From contig CAKZKQ010000092.1 of assembly GCA_937123825.1 (NCBI GenBank), forward strand, positions 1-64,000: a DNA stretch of 64,000 nucleotides, written 5' to 3'. Shown one piece after another: positions 44,350 to 52,736 of this stretch (positions within the stretch are counted from its first letter, which is position 1; each line of letters opens with the position of its first letter). The stretch is from an uncultured Pseudomonadota bacterium. Lineage in GTDB: Bacteria; Myxococcota_A; Bradymonadia; Bradymonadales; GCA-2716585. The position numbers and the translations under genes were made by a program. The notes beneath the pieces were generated by a model, which searched no databases, was not told the DNA's origin, and was given only the letters and a program-made list of their open reading frames with translations.

Positions 44350-44799
44350 CACCTCCAACCCTCCAGACATGACCACGCCACATGAACCTACACCAAAAGC
44401 GACAACTCAACACCCCTTTGATGACCAAGAATAGGCACCCTCACCACGTCAAAACACAAAGTGATGAATGTTAATCCCGCGCCTTCATATTGGGTGCTGC
44501 GGTCAAACGCACCTGCCCAAACACAAATGCGAGCGCTTTGATGTCGCTTACCACCGTTCGCCGATGCCTCTTTAGTAAACAAACATCGCACCAAAAGAGC
44601 AAACTTCCAAACGCCTCCGCATCGAAAATCGGCGCTCAATTCACTCGCCTTGAAAATTCCTTCATCACGGCGCAACGCAAGCCCTTGAATCCGCACACCT
44701 CACCGATCGCCATGATCGCCAAACATGCCAGCGAGGGGCTTTTATGTCCCCAGACAGGTCTTGAGACAAACACCTTGCAAACGCCTGCCACACACCGCT
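44350..44799. other. Intergenic stretch, comparatively AT-rich
   Basis: About 450 bases between two leftward genes. Composition is noticeably less GC-rich than the genes. Short open frames on both strands lack ribosome-binding sites. I see no repeat copy and no convincing promoter; a TTGACG and a TATTCT on the minus strand are only 13 bases apart, too close. Confidence 0.35.
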
Positions 44800-45297
44800 T
44801 CAAGGCAATTTATCGTGGATGTAGACGCGGGCCGCGCCCCAGCGCCATTGAGGGTGCGCCGCCACCAAAGCCCCCACCGCCTGGGTTGGCTGATCGCGGC
44901 CCTCAATGTCTTTGACAAAGTCGCTGGCCTGACGGCAATCCCCTGGCCCCTCCAACGCCACCAACCACAATGGGCCATAGTGCGAAGCGCTGAGCTTGGA
45001 TGCGCTGGCCTCCATGGACCAACCCCCAATCCCTGGCACAAGCTCCCAGGGCTTGCCCAGGATCTGCCCCTGGCGCCCAAGCACCACCACACACCCCTTG
45101 GCCCCCTGCTGGCGCGGAGACACCCCGACCGAGATCTTGGCCGAATAATTAAACCGCCCCTCTTCGAGCTTCTGATCCCCATCGACCTTCACCACGAGTG
45201 TCTGCTCGGCACCTTGTTCCGGCGACACCAGGTCAAACACAATCACCCCCACCAGCCCCAAGGCCAGAAGGGCTCCAACCACCTGAATTGACTTCAT
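44800..45297 (-). CDS. Membrane-anchored or exported protein of unknown function
   Basis: The product is 165 residues; the ATG at 45297 has GGAGG five bases upstream. A single hydrophobic N-terminal segment (residues 6-24) without a lipobox anchors or exports it. The rest is a small alpha/beta domain: TLVVKVDGDQKLEEG, CVVVLGRQGQILGKPWELV, GPLWLVALEGPGDCRQASDF. Two Cys residues may form a disulfide. No family recognised. It is divergent from the helical-repeat protein gene. Confidence 0.68.
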   Translation of the reverse strand: MKSIQVVGALLALGLVGVIVFDLVSPEQGAEQTLVVKVDGDQKLEEGRFNYSAKISVGVSPRQQGAKGCVVVLGRQGQILGKPWELVPGIGGWSMEASASKLSASHYGPLWLVALEGPGDCRQASDFVKDIEGRDQPTQAVGALVAAHPQWRWGAARVYIHDKLP

Positions 45298-45396
45298 CTA
45301 CGCCTCCCCAAACCCATCCACATCGTATTGCTGTCTCCCGGGCGCCCCACTGTGGCATGCTCCACCAGTGACGATGATGAACAGGAGCCTGCCAGG

Positions 45397-45990
45397 ATGC
45401 ACATCCCAGTCCAACTCAACCTCAATGATCTTGAAGAGCACCCCACCAACCCAGAGACGGCGACGATCGCCGTTGGGTTGGCCCGCACGCGCACAGAGAT
45501 GGCTCGTCAGGCCGCCGCTGGACCACAACCAGGCCCAACAGAGCTGGGCATCCTGGGACGCGAACTGGGACGGCTGGCCGATGGCCTGCGCCTGTCAGGA
45601 CAAACGCAGGAGGCCCAGGAGGCGTTCGAAGAAGTGATCACCCTGTGGGACGACATGGGCAGGCTCAGAGCCGCGTTCATGGCCCGCATGCGCCTGGCGC
45701 TCCTCCACAGGGCCTCTGGACACCCAGACAAAGCGCATGCCCTGCTTGACCAACTCTGCGCGCACTGTGCCCATGACCCAACGGTGGCCATGTACCACAG
45801 CTTCGCACTCCACCATCGAGGCATCGCGGCCTGGAAATCAGGACGCCATCACGATGCCCTGGAGGATCTCCAAAGAGCGCTGGACATGCGCCGCTCCAAA
45901 GGCTCAAAACCCCTGATTGACGCCACCACCGCCGTGCTCAAACACCTACAAATCTTGCACAGCGGCGCCTGCCCCGAGAGCATCCCCTAA
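45397..45990 (+). CDS. TPR-like helical-repeat protein
   Basis: The product is 197 residues from the ATG at 45397, with AGGAG nine bases upstream. Beyond a short N-terminal part, the sequence forms antiparallel helices typical of tetratricopeptide repeats: LGRLADGLRLSGQTQEAQEA, MRLALLHRASGHPDKAHALL, FALHHRGIAAWKSGRHHDAL. No signal peptide, so it acts in the cytoplasm, probably as an adaptor. The end overlaps the convergent ABC permease gene by four bases. Confidence 0.72.
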   Translation: MHIPVQLNLNDLEEHPTNPETATIAVGLARTRTEMARQAAAGPQPGPTELGILGRELGRLADGLRLSGQTQEAQEAFEEVITLWDDMGRLRAAFMARMRLALLHRASGHPDKAHALLDQLCAHCAHDPTVAMYHSFALHHRGIAAWKSGRHHDALEDLQRALDMRRSKGSKPLIDATTAVLKHLQILHSGACPESIP

Positions 45991-48089
45991 GTGACAACCA
46001 CCGAATCCCCGTCGACACCATCGGCAGACGGCGCGCGCACTGACAGGTGGACCATGATCAAACCCATTGCCCCAATGGTCAGCGACGCCAGCACCAACCA
46101 CACCGGCACCCGCTCTGCCGACGCATCCACACCGATGAACGGCAAAATATCGGCCGACAATAGGCTGAACGTGTTGTTGAGAAAGTGAAAGAGCACCGCC
46201 GGCCAGATCGACCGGGTGTGCCACACCATGTACCCAATCAACAAACCCAGCGTGGTCGTCCCCAAAAGCCGATAAATCGACATGTGGAAGACACCAAAGA
46301 AGAGCGCCGTGACCACCACCGCCACAACCCCCCCCGTGCGCCCCCTGAAGCTCGACAGCAACCACCCCCTGAAGACCGCCTCTTCGCACACCGCCGGGGC
46401 CAGCGCCACCACCAGAATCACACCCAACTTCCCAGAAGGTTCCTCGGGCACCGAGAAGGTCTTCTCCATCATCTCGATGAACTCCTCGGGCATCGGCATG
46501 AAAATCTCGTGGAAAAGGTTCGTCCCGGCGCTGACCCACACAAAACTGGTCATCCCCAGCAGCGCTGCCCCAACCACCGCCATCGCTGGTGGCCTCTCCA
46601 GGTGCATCACCTTGCGCAAATCATAGCCTCGCCACAGCGTCACCCCCACCGTCGGCACCAGCAATATCCCCACAAAGGTCAACAAAAGACCCACCATCAA
46701 ATCCTGGGCCTGGAGCGCGCTGCCAATGTAGTAGAGCCCCACAAAGAGCACCGCCACCAACGCCATCGCCTCACCAGGCTCAGGAACGCGCCCCTGAAGG
46801 CCCCGACGCGCATTGGCCGCCAACGCCAACAACCCTCTGGCCCCTGCTCGCCCGATGATCAACTCCTCGCGGGTGTAGAGCCTGGCCGCCAGCGCCAACG
46901 TCAAGACCGTCACAATCAGACTCGACACCGCCACCAAAAAGAGGTGCTCCCAGACCACCCCCTCAATCAAGATCTCTTTGATGATCAGCGCCAGATTCAA
47001 AACCGGCAGGAACGCCGTCGCCTGGGTCATCTCGATCCCTGGCAACTGCGCGATGAGCACAGGCAACAAACACAGCAGGTACACCGGGGTCAGGTAACTC
47101 TGAGCCTCTTTGGGCGTCGAGGCCAGGGTCGCGATCGTCATCAACAACGCGCTGAACATCATCCCCAACACCGTCACGACGGCAAAGAGCGCCACGACGT
47201 CCACCACCGAGATCTCCTCCAACCCAAGATTGAGCCCGCCCCCTGACTCCCCCTGACCGCTGGCCAGCAGCATGTTGTGTCCCACGATCAACACAATGCT
47301 CAGCAGGTTGATCACCCCCGAGATCATCGCCACCGTGAAAACCGTCAGATACTTCCCACAAACCACTTCCAAGGGCCTGACAGGCGACGTCAAGAGGGTC
47401 TGTATGGTCTTGCGCTCCTTCTCACCGGCGGTCAGATCAATGGCCGGATAAAACGCACCGGTGACCATGAAGATCAACACCAGCATGGGCAGGACCCGAC
47501 TGGCCATTGAACCCAACTGCCGCGCCTTGGGCGCCACATCTTCCAGCTTATAATCCAGCGGCTCGATGTAGGCCTGATCCAAACCTTTGGCCTTCAGCCT
47601 CCGGGTCACCTCATCGACCTTCCAACCCCGAAGGCGCTCCCGCACCCGGTCCACCACCGAAACACTCAGCGGCTCCACCGAGTTGTAGCGCACCTCCACC
47701 GGGGCCGAGCGCCCCTGGGCAATGTCATCCGCAAAATTCGACCCCAGCAGCACCAGCGCCTGAATCTCCCCATCGCTAAGCGCCTGCTCGGTGTTCTTAA
47801 GCGGCACCAGCTCCAGATCCCCTTCGCCCTCGAGCCTCTCCGTCAAAGACGTTGGCGGCGCCACACCGCCACTCTCAACGGCGATCTGCCCCACCGTCGC
47901 TTCGATCTTGGAGGTCTGCGAGGCGGCCACCTCCGCGATGACCACCATCAGCAGCGGGTAGAAGATCATCGGCATCGCCACGAGCAAAAAGAGCGCACGG
48001 CGATCGCGCAGCGTCTCTCGGATCTCCTTGGCAAAAATCGCCCACACAATCCGCCCACGCACCGCGCTATCGACTTCGGGCTTGCTCAC
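45987..48089 (-). CDS. ABC transporter permease fused to a CPBP/CAAX-peptidase-like domain
   Basis: This 700-residue polytopic protein has two parts. Residues 1-420 are an ABC-2/NatB-type permease: a first helix after KEIRETLRDRRALFLLVAMP, a large outer loop to about 195, then five or so helices including the conserved LTAGEKERKTIQTLLTSPV. Residues 440-690 are a second membrane domain with the CPBP signature CEEAVFRGWLLSSF, FFGVFHMSIYR and FHFLNNTFS, whose Glu pair and His/Asn residues form the active site of CAAX-type intramembrane peptidases. Its start overlaps the ABC ATPase gene stop by four bases. The pair likely exports a compound such as sodium or a peptide and may process something in the membrane. 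Confidence 0.9.
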   Translation of the reverse strand: MSKPEVDSAVRGRIVWAIFAKEIRETLRDRRALFLLVAMPMIFYPLLMVVIAEVAASQTSKIEATVGQIAVESGGVAPPTSLTERLEGEGDLELVPLKNTEQALSDGEIQALVLLGSNFADDIAQGRSAPVEVRYNSVEPLSVSVVDRVRERLRGWKVDEVTRRLKAKGLDQAYIEPLDYKLEDVAPKARQLGSMASRVLPMLVLIFMVTGAFYPAIDLTAGEKERKTIQTLLTSPVRPLEVVCGKYLTVFTVAMISGVINLLSIVLIVGHNMLLASGQGESGGGLNLGLEEISVVDVVALFAVVTVLGMMFSALLMTIATLASTPKEAQSYLTPVYLLCLLPVLIAQLPGIEMTQATAFLPVLNLALIIKEILIEGVVWEHLFLVAVSSLIVTVLTLALAARLYTREELIIGRAGARGLLALAANARRGLQGRVPEPGEAMALVAVLFVGLYYIGSALQAQDLMVGLLLTFVGILLVPTVGVTLWRGYDLRKVMHLERPPAMAVVGAALLGMTSFVWVSAGTNLFHEIFMPMPEEFIEMMEKTFSVPEEPSGKLGVILVVALAPAVCEEAVFRGWLLSSFRGRTGGVVAVVVTALFFGVFHMSIYRLLGTTTLGLLIGYMVWHTRSIWPAVLFHFLNNTFSLLSADILPFIGVDASAERVPVWLVLASLTIGAMGLIMVHLSVRAPSADGVDGDSVVVT

Positions 48090-48898
48090 CGTCTGGCGTC
48101 CCCACTGGCAACTTCATCGCGTCGCTCGTCTTGACGCGCGATGGCTTCCAAAAAGGCCTTGGTCAGGCTCTGCTGGCCAGTGTTCTCCAACACCGACGCC
48201 ATTGTTCCGACCATCATCAACTGACCCTGATGCAACATGCCCAGGCGGTCGCACAACAACTCCGCCTCCGACATGATGTGCGTGCTAAACACAATCGCTT
48301 TGCCTCGCTCACGCTCCTGGCGCAAAAACTCCAAAATGAACTGGCTGCTGATGATGTCCAGGCCACTGGTCGGCTCATCCAAAATCAACACCTCAGGGTC
48401 ATGGAGCAACGCGCGGGCGATGCTGACCCGCTGCTGCTGGCCCGTCGACAACGAACCACAGCGGCGCCCCGCAAACGCTTTGATGTCCAATGCCTCCACC
48501 AGATGCTCAATGCGCTCCTTGGCCAACCCACGCTCCATGTCTTGGAGGCGGCTGAAATAACGCAAGAATTCTACGGGGGTCAGGCGCTCATAAAGCTGCG
48601 TGTCACCGGTCTGAAAACCAATGCGGCGTCGCACCTGCTCGCTCTGACGCACGGTGTCAAAACCACACACCTTCGCAAAACCTGAGTCTGGCTGGATCAA
48701 CGTCGCCAACATCCTCAAAGTCGTGCTCTTTCCAGCGCCATTTGGCCCCAGGAGACCAAAAATCTCCCCAGCACAGACCTCAAACGATACGCCATCGACC
48801 GCCAGCAGCTCGCCGTAACGACGCACCAGCCCTGCGACCTCAACCATCGCCTCCTGGTCTTGAACCGATCCCTCCAACTCGTCCGACACCTCTCCCAT
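48086..48898 (-). CDS. ABC transporter ATP-binding protein (NatA-like)
   Basis: The product is 270 residues from 48898; an ATG at 48847 with AGGAGG very close is an alternative that would give the standard ABC N-terminus MVEVAGLVRRYGELLAVDGV. Walker A LLGPNGAGKSTTLRML, Q-loop IGFQTGDTQLYERL, signature LSTGQQQRVSIARAL (LSTGQ instead of LSGGQ), Walker B VLILDEPTSGLD and switch His in FSTHIMSEAE are all present. It energises the fused permease encoded immediately downstream. Repeat copies D and E lie in the region upstream. Confidence 0.93.
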   Translation of the reverse strand: MGEVSDELEGSVQDQEAMVEVAGLVRRYGELLAVDGVSFEVCAGEIFGLLGPNGAGKSTTLRMLATLIQPDSGFAKVCGFDTVRQSEQVRRRIGFQTGDTQLYERLTPVEFLRYFSRLQDMERGLAKERIEHLVEALDIKAFAGRRCGSLSTGQQQRVSIARALLHDPEVLILDEPTSGLDIISSQFILEFLRQERERGKAIVFSTHIMSEAELLCDRLGMLHQGQLMMVGTMASVLENTGQQSLTKAFLEAIARQDERRDEVASGDARR

Positions 48899-49044
48899 CG
48901 CACGCCCATCATTGCCGTCAAAACGTTCTTGCGCCCTTACATTGACTGGCCCTCAACCTGCCAGCACTCACACCGTCATTCAACCCCCCCATCGCCACAC
49001 TCCAAACGACGGTCACCGTCATGGGAGATAGAGGGATCGAAAAA

Positions 49045-49088
49045 CTTAGTGATTACAGGCACTTGTAAAGGTCCCCACGACCTTACCA
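49045..49088 (+). repeat. Dispersed palindromic repeat, copy D
   Basis: It reads CTTAGTGATTAC, AGGCACTTGTAAAGGTC, five variable bases (CCCAC), GACCTTACC. It stands in the 320-base gap upstream of the ABC ATPase gene, 136 bases before copy E in the same orientation. Confidence 0.85.
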
Positions 49089-49178
49089 TTTCACCTCATC
49101 TTCCCGATTCAATCGCCCATTGCACCTGGTGTAGGAGCGGGCTCGAACAACGGCCAATTTAGAGTAAAAGGTGCATAA

Positions 49179-49223
49179 AGTTGAGTGATTACGGGTACTT
49201 GTGAAGGTCCCCACGACCTTACG
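49179..49223 (+). repeat. Dispersed palindromic repeat, copy E
   Basis: It reads AGTTGAGTGATTAC, GGGTACTTGTGAAGGTC, CCCAC, GACCTTACG. The right arm contains the stop codon (TAA on the minus strand, 49219-49221) of the ygfZ-like gene. The lead sequence is the best match to the shared AGTTGNGTGATT lead. Confidence 0.85.
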
Positions 49224-50355
49224 ACCGACCTACGACCTCCCCCAAGCCCTCCACACCCCAATGTCCGCGCTCCACCACGATGGCTTCCCAATCGGAGTCC
49301 ACTTTGAGTCTGGCGCCGGGCTCGTTGTCAGCTCGGTGGATGAAGCCGAGCGCGATGGCGGCGTTGAGTTCTTCATCCCAGGCGACGCTGGTGAGGTGTC
49401 CGAGTTTGCGTTGGTCGTTGGAGATGGCGCTGCCATTCGGTGGCAGGTTCTGGGCGGTGGCGTTTTGCAGGACGAGCCCAAGCAGGCGTCTGCCGACGCG
49501 TCCGCGGGCATCGACGCGCTCGACGACTTCCTGGCCAAGGTAGCAGCCCTTGGTGAAGCTGACAGCGGTGGTCAGTTCGGCTTCATTGAAGAGGACTTTG
49601 GGGCTCAACTCGACACCAAATCGAGGGATGCCGGCTTTGAGTTGGGCGTGCTCGAGGGCGCCCAGCCCGCAAGGTTGAAGTTGGGGAGCAGCTTGCAGGA
49701 GGTGCTGCCACAACTCGGCAGTATCCTGGCGAGCGACGCTGATGCGGAAGCCGGGCACGCCAAACTGGTCGGTGGCCGCGACGAGCACCTCCAGGTTCGC
49801 GATCTGTGCGGCTTGGAGGTGGTGCGTGGGGAGTTGGTCAAAAGACAGACCACAGAGGTCTTGGAGGACGGCGGCGGCCTGGGGTCCGATCAGGCCGATG
49901 GTCCCAGTGACATTGGTCCTGTCGACGACCTTGACATCTTCCATGACCACAAACCGCTTCAAGGCTCGCCGTAGCCCTGGTGCCAGCCCTGGCTCCAGAT
50001 CCATCAGGATCATCTCTTGCCAGACCCCCACGCGCATGTCGGCCATGATTCGGCCTTTGATGTCGACGTGGCAGGCATAGGCACCGTGGCTGTGCTCAAG
50101 ACCTTTGATGTCTTGTGTGCACAGGCCGTGGAGCCACGGGGCGCGGTCGGCGCCGGTGATGACCAGCAAGCCTCGGTTGGTCAGGTCGACCAACGCGGCG
50201 CCGTGGCCAAGGGCGTGCGTTTCTTTGTCAGGCGCTCCAAAGTCGATGGCCACGTCGTAGAGGCGAGTGCCGTTGACGCCGTGACGGGCTTCGACATGGG
50301 CGGAGTCATCAAAGAGAGACAGGAGCGGATTGGCGACCTTGCGGACGGTGGCCAT
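49219..50355 (-). CDS. ygfZ: YgfZ/GcvT-like folate-binding protein
   Basis: The product is 378 residues from the ATG at 50355 with GAGG six bases upstream. It has the tetrahydrofolate-binding fold of GcvT: an N-terminal domain with GRGLL-type strands (LVDLTNRGLLVITGADRAPW), HGLCTQDIKGLEHSHGAYA and HVDIKGRIMADMRV. The diagnostic YgfZ segment is SFTKGCYLGQEVVERVDARG, with the reactive Cys. YgfZ/IBA57 proteins help build or repair iron-sulfur clusters. The gene's stop lies in the right arm of repeat copy E. The next gene upstream is tmk, 150 bases away; the link between them may only be position. Confidence 0.9.
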   Translation of the reverse strand: MATVRKVANPLLSLFDDSAHVEARHGVNGTRLYDVAIDFGAPDKETHALGHGAALVDLTNRGLLVITGADRAPWLHGLCTQDIKGLEHSHGAYACHVDIKGRIMADMRVGVWQEMILMDLEPGLAPGLRRALKRFVVMEDVKVVDRTNVTGTIGLIGPQAAAVLQDLCGLSFDQLPTHHLQAAQIANLEVLVAATDQFGVPGFRISVARQDTAELWQHLLQAAPQLQPCGLGALEHAQLKAGIPRFGVELSPKVLFNEAELTTAVSFTKGCYLGQEVVERVDARGRVGRRLLGLVLQNATAQNLPPNGSAISNDQRKLGHLTSVAWDEELNAAIALGFIHRADNEPGARLKVDSDWEAIVVERGHWGVEGLGEVVGRS

Positions 50356-50505
50356 GGTGGACCTCATGGGCAGACGCATGTTTGGGTGTTGACAGACGCG
50401 TTGTGTGTGAAGGAAACCGCCCTGCGGTGGGTCAGGCGAGTTGATGGCAGGCGAGGGACGCAGCCTGCGTTGCCGGACAAGTTCTGGGGGGCGGGCTTTG
50501 GGGGC

Positions 50506-51129
50506 CTAAAGGGTTCCCGGTCCTGTGGGGGTCTGACGCAGTTGGTCGACCTTTGACTTGAGGTTGGCGGCGATGACATCGGGTTCCTCAAGGGCGTCGA
50601 TGACATGGGCGTAGGATTTGCGACGTGCAAGTTCAAGAAAGAGCGTCCGGCTGCGCGCCAGCAACTCGGGCACCTCAAAGGCATCGGCCCCAGCGGCACG
50701 CCCCTGGTGGATTCTGGTCAGCCCGGCGCCAGGGTCAAGGTCCAGAATGAAGAGGAGGTCGGGTTCAGGGGCGAAGGCTTCATTGCGCGCCAGCAGCGTG
50801 TCGGGCTCGAAGCCTCGCACGCCCTGGTAAGCGACAGTGGAGAAATAGTAGCGATCGAGGATGACCATCTTGCCGCTTTTGAGCGAGGGCAGGATGAGGT
50901 TGGTGACGTGATCGAGTCGGTCGGCCAGGAAGAGTTCCAACTCTTCTTCAGGCTCCAGGCGGCCCTGGGCCATGGATTGGCGCAGGCGAGTGCCGTGGGG
51001 CCCGTTGGTGGGCTCAGAGCTGCGCACGACGTCGTGTCCTTGGGAGGTGAGCGCCTGCGCCAGGCGTTCAGCCTGGGTGGTTTTGCCTGCGCCGTCGATC
51101 CCTTCAATTACCAACAACAGGCCTCTCAC
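50506..51129 (-). CDS. tmk: Thymidylate kinase
   Basis: The product is 207 residues from a GTG at 51129. It phosphorylates dTMP to dTDP. The P-loop is VIEGIDGAGKTTQAERLAQA; VILDRYYFSTVAYQG contains the DRY motif that positions the base; LLFILDLDPGAGLTRI leads into the lid region. The start overlaps the stop of the upstream TerB-like gene (GTGA), so the two are co-translated. Length is as usual for the family. Confidence 0.95.
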   Translation of the reverse strand: MRGLLLVIEGIDGAGKTTQAERLAQALTSQGHDVVRSSEPTNGPHGTRLRQSMAQGRLEPEEELELFLADRLDHVTNLILPSLKSGKMVILDRYYFSTVAYQGVRGFEPDTLLARNEAFAPEPDLLFILDLDPGAGLTRIHQGRAAGADAFEVPELLARSRTLFLELARRKSYAHVIDALEEPDVIAANLKSKVDQLRQTPTGPGTL

Positions 51130-51980
51130 CGGCGCCCCTCCAGGATGTATCGGATGGTTTTACTGACAAAGTCGTCGCTCAGCCCCAGGCGTTCCTGGAA
51201 GAGCTTCAAGAGTGCGCGTTCCTGGGGGTCAGCGTTGCCGTCGGCCAGACACATCTCCACGACCAGTTCAAAAGCAATTTGACGTTGTGCGTCGGTGGTC
51301 AGATGGGCGGCGATGGCCGTGAGGCGGGCTTCGAGCCCCTCGGTTTCGAGCACATTGAGGCTGCGCTCCATGTAGACGCCGGCCTGTTCGGGGGTGACAT
51401 GATCGAAGTGCCGTTGGTGGGCCAACTCCTGACCAAACTTATCGAGTTCAGCGGGATCGATGTCGCCATCGGCGGCGGCCATGAGCATCATCGCTTCGAT
51501 GTAGTATTGCTCAACGGGGGCATCCTCATCCATGAAGGAGTCCAAAGAGCCGTCGCGGGCGGCGCTGGCGGCGGCGGCCAGATCATCTTCGGTCAACTCA
51601 AAGCTGCCTTGGAGCATGCCCAGGACCGCCAACTCTTCATCGCTCATCTGCCCGTCGCCGCTGGCGATCGACATGGCCATGCCCACGGCTGCCAGGCGCT
51701 GATCGCGTCGTCGCAGGCCCTTGGAGATGGCCACGATGCGCTGTTCAAGCCCTTCGCGGCGGATGGCGACAAAGGCCTCTTGGAGGTGTTTGTCGATCAT
51801 CCGTTGGGACAGATGGGACAGTTGTGGGTGGGCGCGGACCTGAGCCATGAAGCGACGCATCTCTTTGTCATCCACCGAACCATCGGCCGCGATCATGATC
51901 AACATCGTCTCAAGGAAAAGCCGCACGTGGGGCTCGTCGCCGCGCGTTTGCCCTCCAAAGAGCCGTTTTAACAACGTCAT
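51126..51980 (-). CDS. Protein with two tandem TerB-like domains
   Basis: The product is 284 residues from the ATG at 51980 (GGAGA upstream). It contains four copies of the acidic helix-turn motif seen in TerB/TerB-like metal-binding proteins: IAADGSVDDKEMRRF, SGDGQMSDEELAVL, AAADGDIDPAELDKF and LADGNADPQERALL. Each TerB fold normally has two, so there are two domains (about 18-130 and 150-284). Such domains are all-helical, cytoplasmic and linked to stress or envelope monitoring; exact function unknown. The four-base overlap with tmk is probably for convenience of expression. The sequence upstream is a divergent region shared with the 54-residue protein gene. Confidence 0.85.
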   Translation of the reverse strand: MTLLKRLFGGQTRGDEPHVRLFLETMLIMIAADGSVDDKEMRRFMAQVRAHPQLSHLSQRMIDKHLQEAFVAIRREGLEQRIVAISKGLRRRDQRLAAVGMAMSIASGDGQMSDEELAVLGMLQGSFELTEDDLAAAASAARDGSLDSFMDEDAPVEQYYIEAMMLMAAADGDIDPAELDKFGQELAHQRHFDHVTPEQAGVYMERSLNVLETEGLEARLTAIAAHLTTDAQRQIAFELVVEMCLADGNADPQERALLKLFQERLGLSDDFVSKTIRYILEGRR

Positions 51981-52247
51981 CCGCTCTCCTCCAGAGCCTT
52001 GTGTGGCACCGGTTGTTGCTGCAACGCCTATGCATTGTGCGGTTGTGACCAGGAGACCTGAGGTGATCAGCAGATCCCCTCGACGGTCACTGCTTTGCCA
52101 CAAAGAGCATGCACAGCACGGCAGAAAATACGATGACCTGGACCATCGACGCAATCCCGCTTGGCGAGCCGCACTTCGTGACTACCCTTATGGGTGTCGC
52201 CGACGGCCGTGTGTGCTGCGGCCCAGTCAATATGAGGTATGCAACCG

Positions 52248-52412
52248 ATGGCAACTCAGATGAAGTGGTACGTTTACGAGAACCTCAACAACCCCGATGA
52301 TCGCCTGGTCTTGTCTGAAGACATGGTCGTGGCCGGGGTCTACACCATCGTTGGGGGACCTTTTGATTCCAAAGAAGAAGCCCTGGCGTCGCTCCAGGCG
52401 CTGGCTTCATAG
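52248..52412 (+). CDS. 54-residue small protein
   Basis: A short frame with ATG at 52248 and TAG at 52410-52412. GAGG lies ten bases upstream (52234-52237). The product opens MATQMKWYVYENLNNPDDR, continues LVLSEDMVVAGVYTIVGGPF and ends in an amphipathic helix SKEEALASLQALAS. The compact strand-strand-helix pattern and sensible codon use support a real gene. The KWYVYEN...YTIVGGPFDSKEEAL layout resembles small cytosolic proteins of unknown function. It lies divergent from the TerB-like gene. Confidence 0.65.
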   Translation: MATQMKWYVYENLNNPDDRLVLSEDMVVAGVYTIVGGPFDSKEEALASLQALAS

Positions 52413-52460
52413 CGCGCAGCCAGGTCGAGATGACCCTCTCTTAGCTTCAACACCGACAGC

Positions 52461-52736
52461 TTAGTTGTTGCGCTCCACCTTGGGGCGCGAAATGACCTGA
52501 GTGGTCGCGGTATTGTCGGTGGCTTTTTTCATCTTCACCCCCACCAGATGCACCAGCTGATCCAGCTTGGGGTTGCCGGGAAAGAACGACTGCGCGATCT
52601 CCAGGTTGGACATCGCGCCCTGGTAATCGCTGCCCTGGAGTGCCTCTGCGGCACGCTCGGTATAGTGTTTGCCGTGACGCACGCGCACGGCAAACATCCG
52701 CGCATAGAGCTGTCGATACTCGATGGGCTGACTCAC
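52461..52736 (-). CDS. Small helical partner of the HEAT-AAA protein
   Basis: The product is 91 residues from GTG at 52736 with GGAGA six bases upstream. The start overlaps the stop of the HEAT-AAA gene (GTGA), so it is translationally coupled. It is mostly helical: YRQLYARMFAVRVRHGKHYT, ERAAEALQGSDYQGAMSNLE (a TPR-like pair of helices), then FFPGNPKLDQLVHLVGVKMK. It is likely a small adaptor or assembly factor for the AAA protein; no family recognised. Confidence 0.75.
   Translation of the reverse strand: MSQPIEYRQLYARMFAVRVRHGKHYTERAAEALQGSDYQGAMSNLEIAQSFFPGNPKLDQLVHLVGVKMKKATDNTATTQVISRPKVERNN

Noticed and set aside
44490..44915. 141-codon rightward frame between the kinase and the small exported protein
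   Set aside because: Overlaps the end of a supported leftward gene and has no site or family features.
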